Source: Armatimonadota bacterium (lineage in GTDB: Bacteria > Sysuimicrobiota > Sysuimicrobiia > Sysuimicrobiales > VGFF01). Taken from it: 21,472 nt of DNA. The stretch spans positions 1-21,472 of the forward strand of contig VGFF01000023.1 in assembly GCA_016868955.1 (NCBI GenBank). The letters are read 5' to 3'. Below, piece by piece: positions 1 through 8,636 of this stretch (positions within the stretch are counted from its first letter, which is position 1; every line of letters begins with the position of its first letter). A model generated the notes under the pieces. The model ran no database searches, was not told the DNA's origin, and saw nothing but the letters and a program-made list of their open reading frames with translations. The position numbers and the translations under genes were made by a program.

Positions 1-230
1 TTGCAAGCACGGACGAGCACGCGTTGGATCGAGCTGAGCACCCCCTCGCGTCGGTCCCCATCGGAACGATTCCGAAGGAGACAGGAAATGAGAACGGTAA
101 CGTTGTTGCTACGCGCCCGCGCGCGTTGCTGGTCGCGTGCGACCTTGCGCTTTTCGCGCTGCCCGTCTCCGGCCAACAGCCTGCCGTCTCCCCGCCGGGG
201 CGCGCTGCGGCGTTCATCCCGCTAAGATAA
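1..230 (+). pseudogene. Left-edge reading frame with signal-peptide-like end, probably broken
   Basis: Frame 3 is open from the window edge to a stop at 228-230, and its last 40 or so codons read like a signal peptide (hydrophobic run ALLVACDLALFALPVSG followed by QQPA). The only well-placed start, an ATG at 88 preceded by AAGGAG (75-80), is in frame 1, where the product is Arg-rich and implausible. One missing base between about 90 and 125 would join this start to the signal-peptide frame. The same SD-like GGAGACA plus ATG plus shifted signal peptide occurs in the broken gene at 1112. Alternatives are the true C-terminus of a gene entering from the left, or no gene at all. No function can be assigned. 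Confidence 0.25.
223..228 (+). promoter_or_regulatory. Weak candidate -10 element upstream of the secreted protein
   Basis: TAAGAT matches a sigma-70 -10 element, but no convincing -35 is seen 16-18 bases upstream. If used, it gives a leader of about 55 bases containing the GGAGG ribosome site just before the ATG at 292. This is a weak call based on one hexamer. Confidence 0.2.
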
Positions 231-291
231 GGCAACCAGCCGGGCAGGCCGTCCTGGGCGGGTTTCCTGGTCCGGGTTTGGAGGTTCCGAG

Positions 292-1077
292 ATGAAGATT
301 CACGTACGACCGAGCGGTTGGATTTGGCTGGCGGCGCTTCTCGCGGTCGCCGCGCCGGCGCACGCGCAGGCCGAGCGCTACGCGCTGCGGTTCCGGTTGC
401 AGTCGGGGGAAACCCTCCAATACCGCCACACGGCTACGGGCGTGCAAACCGTCGAACGCGGCCAGCAACGGCAGGAGATCCGCTCCGAAACCGAAGGCGT
501 GCAGGTCATCCAGGTCGTGGACACCACGGAGCAGTGGGCCGACATCGACCTGCGCATGGTCGTGCGCCGTATTCTCGTCAACGGCGAGACGCGGACGCCC
601 CCTCAAGATCCGGCCCAGCGGCTCCGCATCGATTTTGAGGGCTTTTTGATCGATCCGCGGTCGGGCGCGGCGACGGAGCGAGACTTGTTCCTGTTGTTGC
701 CGAAGCGTCCGGTCGCCGTCGGCGAAGCGTGGGGGCGCACCGACCGGAACGGCGGCGCGGGACCGACGGCTGAGCTGCGCGAGACGTACCAGATCGTCGG
801 CGTCGAAAGCGGCCCGCTCGGCCGCGTAGCGCGCATCCGCGGCTCGTTGACGTTCACGGGCAGCGGGTTCGCGGTTGACGGCGTCGCCGGCGCCCGCGCC
901 AACGTGCGGGAGGTCATCGAAGTCGAGACCGAGTGGCTGATCGATCGCGGTCGCGTACTGCGCAGCCGGGCCGAGGGGCGGTCCGAGTTGGAAGCGTCTG
1001 CCGAGGGCAAAACCACGATGCCAATCGTCCGCGAGATTACGACATTCACGCGCATCGTCGAAGCCGTGGACGGCTAG
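292..1077 (+). CDS. Secreted protein of unknown function (DUF6263-like)
   Basis: The protein has 261 residues and a clear Sec signal peptide: basic start, hydrophobic residues about 11-22, likely cleavage after AHA near residue 25. The mature part opens with a YALRFRLQSGETLQYR stretch and ends in repeated beta-strand-like segments, typical of exported beta-rich proteins such as those annotated DUF6263. The family assignment comes from the general look of the sequence only. GGAGG at 279-283 supports the ATG at 292. No catalytic motif or C-terminal anchor is seen, so it is probably extracellular or cell-wall associated. The next gene downstream encodes a distant relative with the same layout (an RPV...GE/D.W segment in the middle and an EW...RG segment near the end) but is broken. 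Function unknown. Confidence 0.75.
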   Translation: MKIHVRPSGWIWLAALLAVAAPAHAQAERYALRFRLQSGETLQYRHTATGVQTVERGQQRQEIRSETEGVQVIQVVDTTEQWADIDLRMVVRRILVNGETRTPPQDPAQRLRIDFEGFLIDPRSGAATERDLFLLLPKRPVAVGEAWGRTDRNGGAGPTAELRETYQIVGVESGPLGRVARIRGSLTFTGSGFAVDGVAGARANVREVIEVETEWLIDRGRVLRSRAEGRSELEASAEGKTTMPIVREITTFTRIVEAVDG

Positions 1078-1111
1078 TTTTGCGGCCGGTCGTCAGACCC
1101 GAGGAGACAAC

Positions 1112-1913
1112 ATGATTCGTCGTTCGTCTGGGCCGCGCTGGCGATCGCGGTGCTCATCGCGTTGCCGGCGGCCGGGCAGACCGCGCCGGACGAGATCGAG
1201 ACTCAGATAGACTTCGTCCCGGTCCGGCAGCGCGAGGCTTCCTCCATGCAGTCGCGCATCGACGTCCGCGTCACGTCGATCAATCCGGATGGAACGCTGA
1301 AGTTGGAGGTCTCGCAGCGCGCGCGGCGGCTCACCGCCGGCGGCCAGACGACCCGACCCGCCGGCGTGATCACGGTTCTGCGCGTGCGCCCCAACGGGCA
1401 GATCGTCGAGATCCGAGAGGGCGAGCACGCGAGCAAGACCTTGTTGGGGATTCCGATGCCGTCCCGACCGGTCGTCACGGGAGACAACTGGGACCTGGAA
1501 GAAACCATGGAGATCGAGGGCATTCGGTTGGCGTTTCGGGAACGCAGTGTCCTGCGCGGCACGGCCGCCGCCGCGGATGGTACCGTCGCCCGATTCACGG
1601 CGAGGTCCTCGAAGTCGAACCGCCCGACCTGCGGGACGGGTTCACGATGCGGCTCGCCAGCTCTCGGCTGACGGGATCTGCCGAATACGAGTGGCACGTG
1701 CAAAGGGGCTGGCCCCTCCGCTACGGCGGCCAATTCAAGTTCGATATCCGGCTCGAGGTGGAAACGCCCGACGACGAGACAATGCCGGGCAACGTCGGCA
1801 TTCGCGTCACCTTCAAGGCCGATCCGGTCGCGACCCCGTCAGGGCACGGGACGAGCCGCGATTCGGTGCGGGCGCTGCGATCCCGGCCGGCTAGCGCCCG
1901 GCCCGTATACTAA
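1112..1913 (+). pseudogene. Frameshifted relative of the upstream secreted protein
   Basis: An ATG at 1112 with GAGGAG (1101-1106) opens frame 2 but gives a meaningless Arg-rich peptide. Frame 1 encodes a good signal peptide (FVWAALAIAVLIALPAAGQT) from about 1123 and continues to about 1592. There coding sense jumps to frame 3, which continues with IHGEVLEVEPPDLRDGF and then EYEWHVQRGWPLRYGG to the stop at 1911-1913. Each change is explained by one missing base: one between 1112 and 1123, one in the CCC run at 1589-1591. Rejoined, the product is about 265 residues, the size and layout of its upstream neighbour. It is either a young pseudogene or a gene hit by two sequencing errors. The rest of the window has few such breaks, which favours decay. 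Confidence 0.65.
1906..1911 (+). promoter_or_regulatory. -10 element for a leaderless DUF881 transcript
   Basis: TATACT ends six bases before the GTG at 1918. A transcript starting at the normal distance from this hexamer would begin at or next to the start codon. No -35 match is seen and no Shine-Dalgarno precedes the GTG, both consistent with a leaderless gene. It lies inside the end of the broken upstream gene. Confidence 0.5.
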
Positions 1914-1917
1914 CGAT

Positions 1918-2658
1918 GTGACGCACGCGTTCTCCAAGAGCCCGTTCCAGGTTGTTTTAGCGATCGCGCTCCTGCTCGTCGGATTTCTCATCGCCTGGCA
2001 GCTTCGCACGGAAAACAACATCCGATCGAACCTCCACATCTCGTCGCAACGCCTGGAAGAGATGGGTTTCACCCTGCGCAAGCAAGCCCGGCATCGCGAG
2101 GCATTGGAGTCGGAGATCGTGGCGCTGCGGGACCAGCTGCGGGCCTACGAGCAATCCGCGACGCGTGACCGCGGCGCGTTGGCGGCGATCAACCGGCAGC
2201 TGGAGGAGTATCGGGCGCTGGCCGGCCATACGGCGCTGGCCGGTCCGGGCATCGTCGTCGAGCTGCGAGACAGCATCCGGCCGTCGAAGGCGGGCGACGA
2301 CCCCAACCTGACGATCTTGCACTACTCGGACATCTACGGCATCGTCGCGGCGTTGTGGGCCGCCGGCGCGGAGGCGATCGCCATCAACGGCGAGCGCGTG
2401 GTCTCCAACACGGGACTCAGTTGCGTTGGCACGACGATCCTCTGCAACGCGAAGCGCATCGCGCCGCCGTACGTGATCGCGGTGATCGGCGATCCGCAGC
2501 GGCTCGCCGAGGCGATGGCGCAAGAGGGCGGGCCGCTAAATCTGCTGCGCGCGTTCGACTTTCCCGTGAAGGTCACGCGCGTGCCGCGGCTGCGCCTGCC
2601 GGCCTACCGGGGGGCGTTCCCGTTTTCGTATGGGCGTCCTGCGGGGGAGAGAAAGTAG
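1918..2658 (+). CDS. DUF881 family membrane-anchored protein (YlxW/YlxX-like)
   Basis: The protein has 246 residues: a single N-terminal membrane segment (about 10-27), a coiled-coil-like stretch rich in Glu, Arg and Leu (about 42-95), then a DUF881 domain (about 100-235). The domain is recognisable from ALAGPGIVVELRDS, the LTILHYSDIYGIVAALWAAGAEAIAINGER region, and ANAKRI-like and ITA-like strands. DUF881 proteins have no proven biochemical role; in Bacillus relatives they sit near cell-division genes, next to Sbp. It starts with GTG right after a -10-like hexamer, so it is likely leaderless and first in the operon with sbp, gap, pgk and tpiA. Three bases separate it from the next gene. Confidence 0.85.
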   Translation: MTHAFSKSPFQVVLAIALLLVGFLIAWQLRTENNIRSNLHISSQRLEEMGFTLRKQARHREALESEIVALRDQLRAYEQSATRDRGALAAINRQLEEYRALAGHTALAGPGIVVELRDSIRPSKAGDDPNLTILHYSDIYGIVAALWAAGAEAIAINGERVVSNTGLSCVGTTILCNAKRIAPPYVIAVIGDPQRLAEAMAQEGGPLNLLRAFDFPVKVTRVPRLRLPAYRGAFPFSYGRPAGERK

Positions 2659-2661
2659 CCG

Positions 2662-3059
2662 ATGTGGCTGCCGCTTCTCGGCCTGATCGCCGGCCTGCTG
2701 CTCGGGCTGCTGAGCGGCGTCGAGATCCCCTTGACGTTCGTCAAGTACACGGCGATCGCCGTTCTCGCGGCGCTGGACACGATCCTCGGCGGCATCCGGG
2801 CCCAGCAAGAGCGGCGGTTCGACCTGCTCGTGTTCACGTCGGGACTCTTCGTCAACACGCTGTTCGCGGCGTTTTTGACCGCGATCGGCGACTTGCTGGG
2901 TGTCGACATCTACCTCGGCGCCGTCATCGTCTTCAGCATGCGGATCTTCCAGAACGTGAGCGTCATCCGCCGCAACCTCATCCGATCGTGGTCACGTCCG
3001 ACCGCGATGGAGCAGGAAGCGTCGGCGAAACCCACGGTTCAACAAATGGAGGGGGCGAA

Positions 3060-3063
<4 letters not shown>
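2662..3063 (+). CDS. sbp: Small basic protein family membrane protein (DUF1290)
   Basis: The 133 residues contain at least three hydrophobic segments (about 3-19, 28-43, 58-76) and the conserved DUF1290 core: LDTILGGIRAQQERRFD, then FVNTLFAAFL, then a GVDIYLGAVIVFSMRIFQN region and the basic tail IRRNLI. The family is usually about 110-120 residues; here a hydrophilic tail of about 20 residues is added. Its role is unknown; in Bacillus it lies between DUF881 genes and ftsA. Here it follows a DUF881 gene as expected, but its stop overlaps the gap start (ATGA). This implies translational coupling to glycolysis genes rather than to division genes. Confidence 0.85.
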
Positions 3064-4073
<1,010 letters not shown>

Positions 4074-4091
4074 GGGAGCGCCGATCCGCCG

Positions 4092-5276
4092 ATGGAGAAA
4101 AACACTATTCGGGACGTCAGCGCGCCCGGAAAACGCGTGCTCGTCCGCGTCGATTTCAATGTGCCGCTCGACGACGCCGGCAAGATCACCGACGATCGTC
4201 GCATTCGCGAGTCGCTGCCGACGCTGAACACGCTTCTCGACAACGGCGCGGCCGTCGTCGCGATGTCCCACCTCGGCCGGCCGAAGGGCAAGGTCGTCGA
4301 ATCGCTACGGTTGCGGCCGGTCGGGGAACTACTGGCCGCGCTGCTCGGGCGACCGGTGGACATCCTCCCGGATTGCGTCGGCGATCTAGTCTCGGCCCGC
4401 GTCGCGGCGCTGTCGCCGGGCGGCGTCGCGCTCCTGGAGAACCTACGTTTTCACCCCGAGGAAGAGAAGAACGATCCGGCGTTCGCGATGCGCCTCGCGT
4501 CGCTGGGCGATCTCTACGTCAATGATGCGTTCGGCACGGCCCATCGCGCGCATGCTTCGACGGAAGGGGTCGCCCACTACCTGCCGGCGGTCGCGGGTTT
4601 GCTGATGGAAAAGGAAGTCCGCTACCTCAGCCGGATGCTGGAAGCTCCGGATCGGCCGTTCGTCGCGGTTCTCGGCGGCAAGAAGGTGTCCGACAAGATC
4701 GGCGTGATCCGCAATTTGCTTGGTCTCGCGAACACCGTGCTCATCGGTGGCGGCATGGCATATACGTTCCTGCGGGCGAAGGGCTACGAGATCGGCGCGT
4801 CCCTCTTGGAAGCCGAGAAGCTGGATCTGGCGAAGGAGCTGCTCGAGGAAGCGCAAAAAGGCGGCGTGCAGTTCCTCATCCCGACAGACGTCGTCGTGGC
4901 CGACAAGGTCGCGGAGGATGCGCGTACACGGGTGGTGCCGGCAAACGCGATTCCGGAGGGAATGATCGGCCTCGACATCGGTCCGGCGACGAGTGCCGAG
5001 TACGGGCACGTGATTCGCAGCGCCGGCATGGTCGTCTGGAACGGGCCGATGGGCGTCTTCGAGCTGTCGCCATTCGCCGGCGGAACGCGCGCCGTGGCCG
5101 AGGCGCTGACGGCGTGCCGCGGCACGACGATCGTCGGCGGCGGCGACTCGGCCGCGGCGATCGAGCAGATGGGATTCGCGGAACGCATCGATCACATCAG
5201 CACGGGTGGAGGGGCTTCTTTGGAATTCATGGAAGGCCAACAACTTCCGGGCATTTCGGTTCTGGCGGACAAGTGA
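4092..5276 (+). CDS. pgk: Phosphoglycerate kinase
   Basis: Transfers the acyl phosphate of 1,3-bisphosphoglycerate to ADP, the step after Gap. The 394 residues show the signature VLVRVDFNVP (16-25), the substrate-binding DDRRI and SHLGRPKG motifs, LENLRFHPEEEKND, a VLGGKKVSDKI segment, the nucleotide-site WNGPMGVFE, and the C-terminal GGGDSAAA and STGGGASLEF motifs. Length and motif order are complete. It overlaps tpiA by four bases (GTGA), so the two are probably translationally coupled. Confidence 0.97.
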   Translation: MEKNTIRDVSAPGKRVLVRVDFNVPLDDAGKITDDRRIRESLPTLNTLLDNGAAVVAMSHLGRPKGKVVESLRLRPVGELLAALLGRPVDILPDCVGDLVSARVAALSPGGVALLENLRFHPEEEKNDPAFAMRLASLGDLYVNDAFGTAHRAHASTEGVAHYLPAVAGLLMEKEVRYLSRMLEAPDRPFVAVLGGKKVSDKIGVIRNLLGLANTVLIGGGMAYTFLRAKGYEIGASLLEAEKLDLAKELLEEAQKGGVQFLIPTDVVVADKVAEDARTRVVPANAIPEGMIGLDIGPATSAEYGHVIRSAGMVVWNGPMGVFELSPFAGGTRAVAEALTACRGTTIVGGGDSAAAIEQMGFAERIDHISTGGGASLEFMEGQQLPGISVLADK

Positions 5277-6037
5277 ACGGGCGGCGGCCGCTGCTCGCGG
5301 CGAACTGGAAGATGAACAAGACACGCGCGCAGGCGCGGAACTTCGTCGAGATCGTGCGGCAGGTGGTGTCGCCGTTCCCACAAGCGGAAACGTGCATATG
5401 CCCGCCGTTCACGGCGCTCGGCGCCGTGAACGAGGGGATCCGCGGGTCGGGGATCGCGCTCGGCGCGCAGGACCTCTACTGGGAAAAGGAAGGCGCCTAC
5501 ACCGGAGAGATCTCCGGGCCGATGCTTGCGGAGTGCGGCTGCGAGTACGTCCTCGTCGGGCACTCGGAACGGCGCCAGCTGTTCGGCGAGACGATCGCGG
5601 ACACGGCCCGCAAGACCCGAGCCGCGTGGGATGCGGGGCTCGTGCCGATCCTCTGCGTTGGCGAATCGTTCGAGCAGCGGAGGTCCGGTGAGACGGAGCG
5701 CGTCATCGAGACGCACGTGCTCGAGGGAACAGCGAAGCTGTCCGCCGGGGAGGTCGGGAAGCTCGTGATCGCCTACGAGCCCATTTGGGCGATCGGCACC
5801 GGGCTTCCAGCGACCAGTGAAGAAGCGCAGCGGATCTCGGCGCTCATTCGCGGCCTCGCCGGCGGGCGGTTCGGCGACCCGGTCGCGGCGGGCCTGCGGA
5901 TTCTGTACGGAGGCAGCGTCAAGGCAGCTAACGCCGCCGAGTTTCTCGGTCAAGCGGACGTCGACGGCGCGCTCGTCGGCGGCGCCAGCCTGGACCCGAC
6001 GGAGTTCTCGAAGATCGTGGCGGCGGCGAAGGTGTAG
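5273..6037 (+). CDS. tpiA: Triosephosphate isomerase
   Basis: Interconverts dihydroxyacetone phosphate and glyceraldehyde-3-phosphate. From the GTG overlapping the pgk stop, the product has 254 residues. AANWKMN carries Asn11 and Lys13, VGHSERR holds the electrophilic His97, AYEPIWAIGTG holds the catalytic Glu169, and the phosphate-binding ILYGGSVK and GALVGGASL segments are near the end. The reading frame runs further upstream inside pgk, but the family N-terminus (RRPLLAANWKMNKT) clearly matches the GTG start. It ends the glycolytic run; secG follows after 93 bases. Confidence 0.97.
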   Translation: MNGRRPLLAANWKMNKTRAQARNFVEIVRQVVSPFPQAETCICPPFTALGAVNEGIRGSGIALGAQDLYWEKEGAYTGEISGPMLAECGCEYVLVGHSERRQLFGETIADTARKTRAAWDAGLVPILCVGESFEQRRSGETERVIETHVLEGTAKLSAGEVGKLVIAYEPIWAIGTGLPATSEEAQRISALIRGLAGGRFGDPVAAGLRILYGGSVKAANAAEFLGQADVDGALVGGASLDPTEFSKIVAAAKV

Positions 6038-6062
6038 CCAACGGCGCCGGGAAGCGCTGAGA

Positions 6063-6091
6063 TTGCCCCTCGGACGGGGGTCTGGTAGGAT
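6063..6091 (+). promoter_or_regulatory. Candidate sigma-70 promoter for secG
   Basis: TTGCCC (6063-6068) and TAGGAT (6086-6091) are 17 bases apart. TG at 6083-6084 makes an extended -10 (TGnTAGGAT). Transcription would start near 6098, giving a leader of roughly 30 bases to the TTG of secG. The spacer holds a CCCC/GGGG inverted pair, possibly the end of the preceding transcript. Confidence 0.5.
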
Positions 6092-6130
6092 TTGGCAGGT
6101 CGCGCCCGGTGTGGCGCGCGGGGGTACGCA

Positions 6131-6352
6131 TTGCATACGGCGATCGTCGTCCTGCACTTCCTCGTTTCGATCTTGGCCATCGCGCTCGTCGTCGCGCAGG
6201 GACCGAAGGGCGAAGGTCTCGGCGCCATCGGCGGATCGGCTCGGATGTTCCAGGTGCCGCGGCCGCGCGACACGTTCGCCACGCGCATCACGGGCGTGGC
6301 AGCGGTCCTGTTCGCACTGACCGCGACGTATCTAGCGTTCGTTCCACAGTAG
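6131..6352 (+). CDS. secG: Protein translocase subunit SecG
   Basis: SecG is the small auxiliary membrane subunit of the SecYEG translocon. From the TTG at 6131 the product has 73 residues: first membrane helix (about 3-21), the conserved cytoplasmic QGPKGEGLGAIGG-type loop, an ARMFQ/RPRDTFATRIT segment typical of SecG, and a second helix (about 51-69). The frame is open to 6092, but the extra residues are not SecG-like, and a GGGG run sits just ahead of the TTG. The gap-pgk-tpiA-secG order is widespread in Gram-positive-type genomes. Start assignment is moderately certain; identity is firm. Confidence 0.9.
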   Translation: MHTAIVVLHFLVSILAIALVVAQGPKGEGLGAIGGSARMFQVPRPRDTFATRITGVAAVLFALTATYLAFVPQ

Positions 6353-6384
6353 CGCAAGACGGCGGGCGAACCCCCAAAATCAGG

Positions 6385-6393
6385 TGATATACT
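6385..6393 (+). promoter_or_regulatory. Extended -10 promoter for tRNA-Leu
   Basis: TGATATACT is an extended -10 (TGn plus TATACT) without a good -35. Transcription would start near 6400, about 43 bases before the mature tRNA. The leader region holds a 6-bp hairpin (GGCCGG at 6394-6399 with CCGGCC at 6407-6412), which partly precedes the expected start point. Confidence 0.45.
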
Positions 6394-6442
6394 GGCCGGG
6401 AAGTCGCCGGCCCCTCGCCGGTTGCAGTTCCGTTGGTGCCGT

Positions 6443-6528
6443 GCCCGGATGGCGGAATTTGGCAGACGCGCACGTTTGAGGGGCGTGTGGGGCAACCCGT
6501 GGGAGTTCAAATCTCCCTCCGGGCACCA
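6443..6528 (+). tRNA. tRNA-Leu (anticodon GAG)
   Basis: An 86-base class II tRNA. Acceptor GCCCGGA (6443-6449) pairs with TCCGGGC (6518-6524); discriminator A; encoded CCA (6526-6528). The anticodon stem CACGT/GCGTG encloses loop TTGAGGG with GAG at 6478-6480, reading CTC/CTT codons, and G follows the anticodon as is usual for Leu tRNAs. The long variable arm GGGGCAACCCG confirms class II. The T arm is GGGAG/CTCCC with a TTCAAAT loop. The following CDS begins only eight bases after CCA. Confidence 0.95.
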
Positions 6529-6536
6529 TCGATCGC

Positions 6537-7718
6537 ATGTATCCCCTGGATGATCTCCTCGTAATCGACTTCACGAGGGCCCTTGCCGGGCCTTATTGTT
6601 CCCTGATGCTCGGGGACATGGGGGCACGCGTCATCAAGGTCGAGACACCGCGCGGCGGCGACGACACGCGCGGCTGGGCGCCGCCGTTCTTCGGCCCCGA
6701 GAGCGCCTACTTCGTCAGCGCGAACCGCAACAAGGAAAGCATCACCGTCGACCTCAAGCACCCCGACGGGATCCGAATCATCCACGAGCTGCTCGCGCGC
6801 GCGGACGTCCTCGTCGAGAACTTCCGTCCCGGCGTCATGGATCGCCTTGGCCTGGGCTACGCGGCGATGCACCAACGGTATCCGAAGCTGATCTACTGTT
6901 CGATCTCCGGATTCGGGCAGGATGGGCCACTGCGCGAGAAGGTCGGCTACGACCTCATCCTGCAGGGGATGGGCGGCCTGATGGGCGTCACGGGCGATGA
7001 GGGCGGACCCCCCATGAAAGTCGGCATCCCCGTCGCCGACATCTGCGCCGGGATGTTCGGGGCTTATGGCGTCTTGGCGGCGCTGCACGCGCGCGCGCGC
7101 ACAGGGCGCGGCCAGTGGGTGGACGCCGCGCTGTTCGACGGCCAGATCGCGTGGATGACGCACGCCGCGTCGGCGTTCTTCGCGACGGGCAACAACCCGC
7201 GGCGCATGGGGGCGCGCCACGCGACGATCGTGCCCTATCAGACCTTCCGCACCCGGGACGGGCACATCAACGTCGCCGTCGGCAGCCAGCACATCTGGAA
7301 TCGGTTTGCGCCGCTCGTCGTGCCGGAGCTCTCGGCAGACGCGCGGTTCGCCACGAATCCGGACCGCGTGCGCAACCGCGACGCGTTGCTGCCGATCCTC
7401 GAAGCGCGCTTCCTGCATCGAACGACGGCCGAGTGGGCGAGCCTTCTCGAAGAAGCAGCCGTCCCGAACGGGCCCATCTATCGCATGTCGGACATCTTCG
7501 CGGACCCGCAGTCGATCCACCGGGAGATGAAGGTGACGCTGCCCCATGCGACCGCCGGGAAGGTCACCGTCACCGGCGTGCCAGTCAAATTGTCGGAGAC
7601 ACCGGGTGCCGTGCGCCTGGCGGCCCCGGCGCTCGGCCAGCACACCGAGGAGATCCTCGGCGAGCTAGGCTACGATGCTGCCGGCATCTCGCGCCTGCGC
7701 GCCGACGGCGCGATCTAG
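6537..7718 (+). CDS. CaiB/BaiF-type (family III) CoA-transferase
   Basis: Moves CoA between carboxylic acids through an enzyme-bound aspartyl-CoA. The 393 residues show the family start PLDDLLVIDFTRALAGPYC, the LGDMGARVIKVETP and NRNKESITVDLKHPDG segments, VENFRPGVMDRLGLGY, the SGFGQDGP motif, and the catalytic Asp168 in GIPVADICAGMFG. The conserved N-terminus fixes the ATG at 6537, although it lies eight bases after a tRNA and has no Shine-Dalgarno. The exact acyl substrate cannot be told from sequence; formyl-CoA, carnitine-CoA and succinyl-CoA transferases share these motifs. It ends in a CTAG shared with the stop of the opposing gene. Confidence 0.92.
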   Translation: MYPLDDLLVIDFTRALAGPYCSLMLGDMGARVIKVETPRGGDDTRGWAPPFFGPESAYFVSANRNKESITVDLKHPDGIRIIHELLARADVLVENFRPGVMDRLGLGYAAMHQRYPKLIYCSISGFGQDGPLREKVGYDLILQGMGGLMGVTGDEGGPPMKVGIPVADICAGMFGAYGVLAALHARARTGRGQWVDAALFDGQIAWMTHAASAFFATGNNPRRMGARHATIVPYQTFRTRDGHINVAVGSQHIWNRFAPLVVPELSADARFATNPDRVRNRDALLPILEARFLHRTTAEWASLLEEAAVPNGPIYRMSDIFADPQSIHREMKVTLPHATAGKVTVTGVPVKLSETPGAVRLAAPALGQHTEEILGELGYDAAGISRLRADGAI

Positions 7719-8605
7719 TCGCGCTTTCGCGCCGATCGGGCCGCGGCCCGCTGGAGCCCGGCCACGGCCGCTAGGATCAAAGCGCAACCGGCGACTTGTC
7801 GCAGCGACAAGACGTCCCCGAAGATCAGGAACGCCGCCGCCGTGCCCGCCGCGGGTTCCACCATCGCGGCCATCCCCGCGACGCTCGCGGAGATGTGACG
7901 CAGTCCGGCGAGGAACAATGCGAACGGCACGAGCGTCGCGACGACCACGATGTGCGCGATCATCCACCAAGACGCCGGCGGATAGGGGCCGGCCCATGCC
8001 CGCCACGGCGGCACCACCGCGATCCACAGCACCGCGCCGAAGCCCATCGCGATCCCCAGCATGGCCCAAGGATCCAGCGTCGCGCCGTACCGGCGCGCGT
8101 TGATCGTGTAGGCGGCGAAGCACAACGCGGAGAATAGACCCCAGGCGATGCCGGCCGGCGTGACGACCAGTGCGCCGGGATCGCCGATCAGCAAGAACGA
8201 CCCAACCACGGACGCGCCCACGGCACCGAGACGTTCCGGGGTCAACGGCTCCAAGTCGGCGAGGCGAGCGTAGAGGACGAGCAACATAGGCGCGAGGTAC
8301 TGAAGGAAGATCGCGATCGGAACGCTGCTGTGATAAATGGCCTGGTAGTAGCTGAACTGCGTCATCGCGATCAACGCGCCGAGCAACGCCAGCGATGGCC
8401 AGGACGTCCAGGCGCGGCGCAGGACGGACGGGCGGGCGATCGCGAGCAGCGCGATCGCGACGGTGGCCGCCCCCGAGAGGCGTATCGCCATGAGGACCTC
8501 GGGCGCGACGCCGGCGCGGAACAGCAGCTTCGCGACGACACCGGAGACGCCCCACAACGTGGCCGCGACCGCGACCGAGACGATTCCCCGTGCGGGCGCG
8601 GTCAA
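7715..8605 (-). CDS. EamA (DMT superfamily) transporter
   Basis: The 296 residues contain about ten membrane helices arranged as two EamA repeats (about 8-140 and 150-285). The first opens with a typical GIVSVAVAATLWGVSGVVAK helix, and SSVPIAIFLQYLAPMLLVLYA and SASVAGMAAMVEPAAGTAAAFLIFGD are the usual end-of-domain helices. Such proteins move metabolites or amino acids across the inner membrane; the substrate cannot be predicted. The start is TTG at 8605, chosen because homology begins there; no clear ribosome site precedes it. The gene is divergent from the next one with only 31 bases between starts. It meets the CoA-transferase tail to tail with a four-base overlap. Confidence 0.88.
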   Translation of the reverse strand: MTAPARGIVSVAVAATLWGVSGVVAKLLFRAGVAPEVLMAIRLSGAATVAIALLAIARPSVLRRAWTSWPSLALLGALIAMTQFSYYQAIYHSSVPIAIFLQYLAPMLLVLYARLADLEPLTPERLGAVGASVVGSFLLIGDPGALVVTPAGIAWGLFSALCFAAYTINARRYGATLDPWAMLGIAMGFGAVLWIAVVPPWRAWAGPYPPASWWMIAHIVVVATLVPFALFLAGLRHISASVAGMAAMVEPAAGTAAAFLIFGDVLSLRQVAGCALILAAVAGLQRAAARSARKRD

Positions 8606-8624
8606 CGGCGGCGAGAATCAAACA

Positions 8625-8630
8625 TAGGGT
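8625..8630 (+). promoter_or_regulatory. -10 element for a leaderless YkoP-like transcript
   Basis: TAGGGT lies six bases before the ATG at 8637, the same spacing as TATACT before the DUF881 gene. No -35 match was noted. The GGTGA overlapping its end could alternatively act as a weak ribosome site on a longer transcript. Confidence 0.35.
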
Positions 8631-8636
8631 GAAACC

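Noticed and set aside
2355..3059. Long plus-strand frame running upstream in frame with gap, giving a 572-residue product
   Set aside because: Its first part is an Arg/Ala/Gly-rich shadow of the DUF881 and sbp genes; gap homology starts at 3060 with a good ribosome site.
6092..6130. TTG at 6092 as start of secG
   Set aside because: The extra 13 residues are not SecG-like and the codon lies directly on the candidate -10 element.
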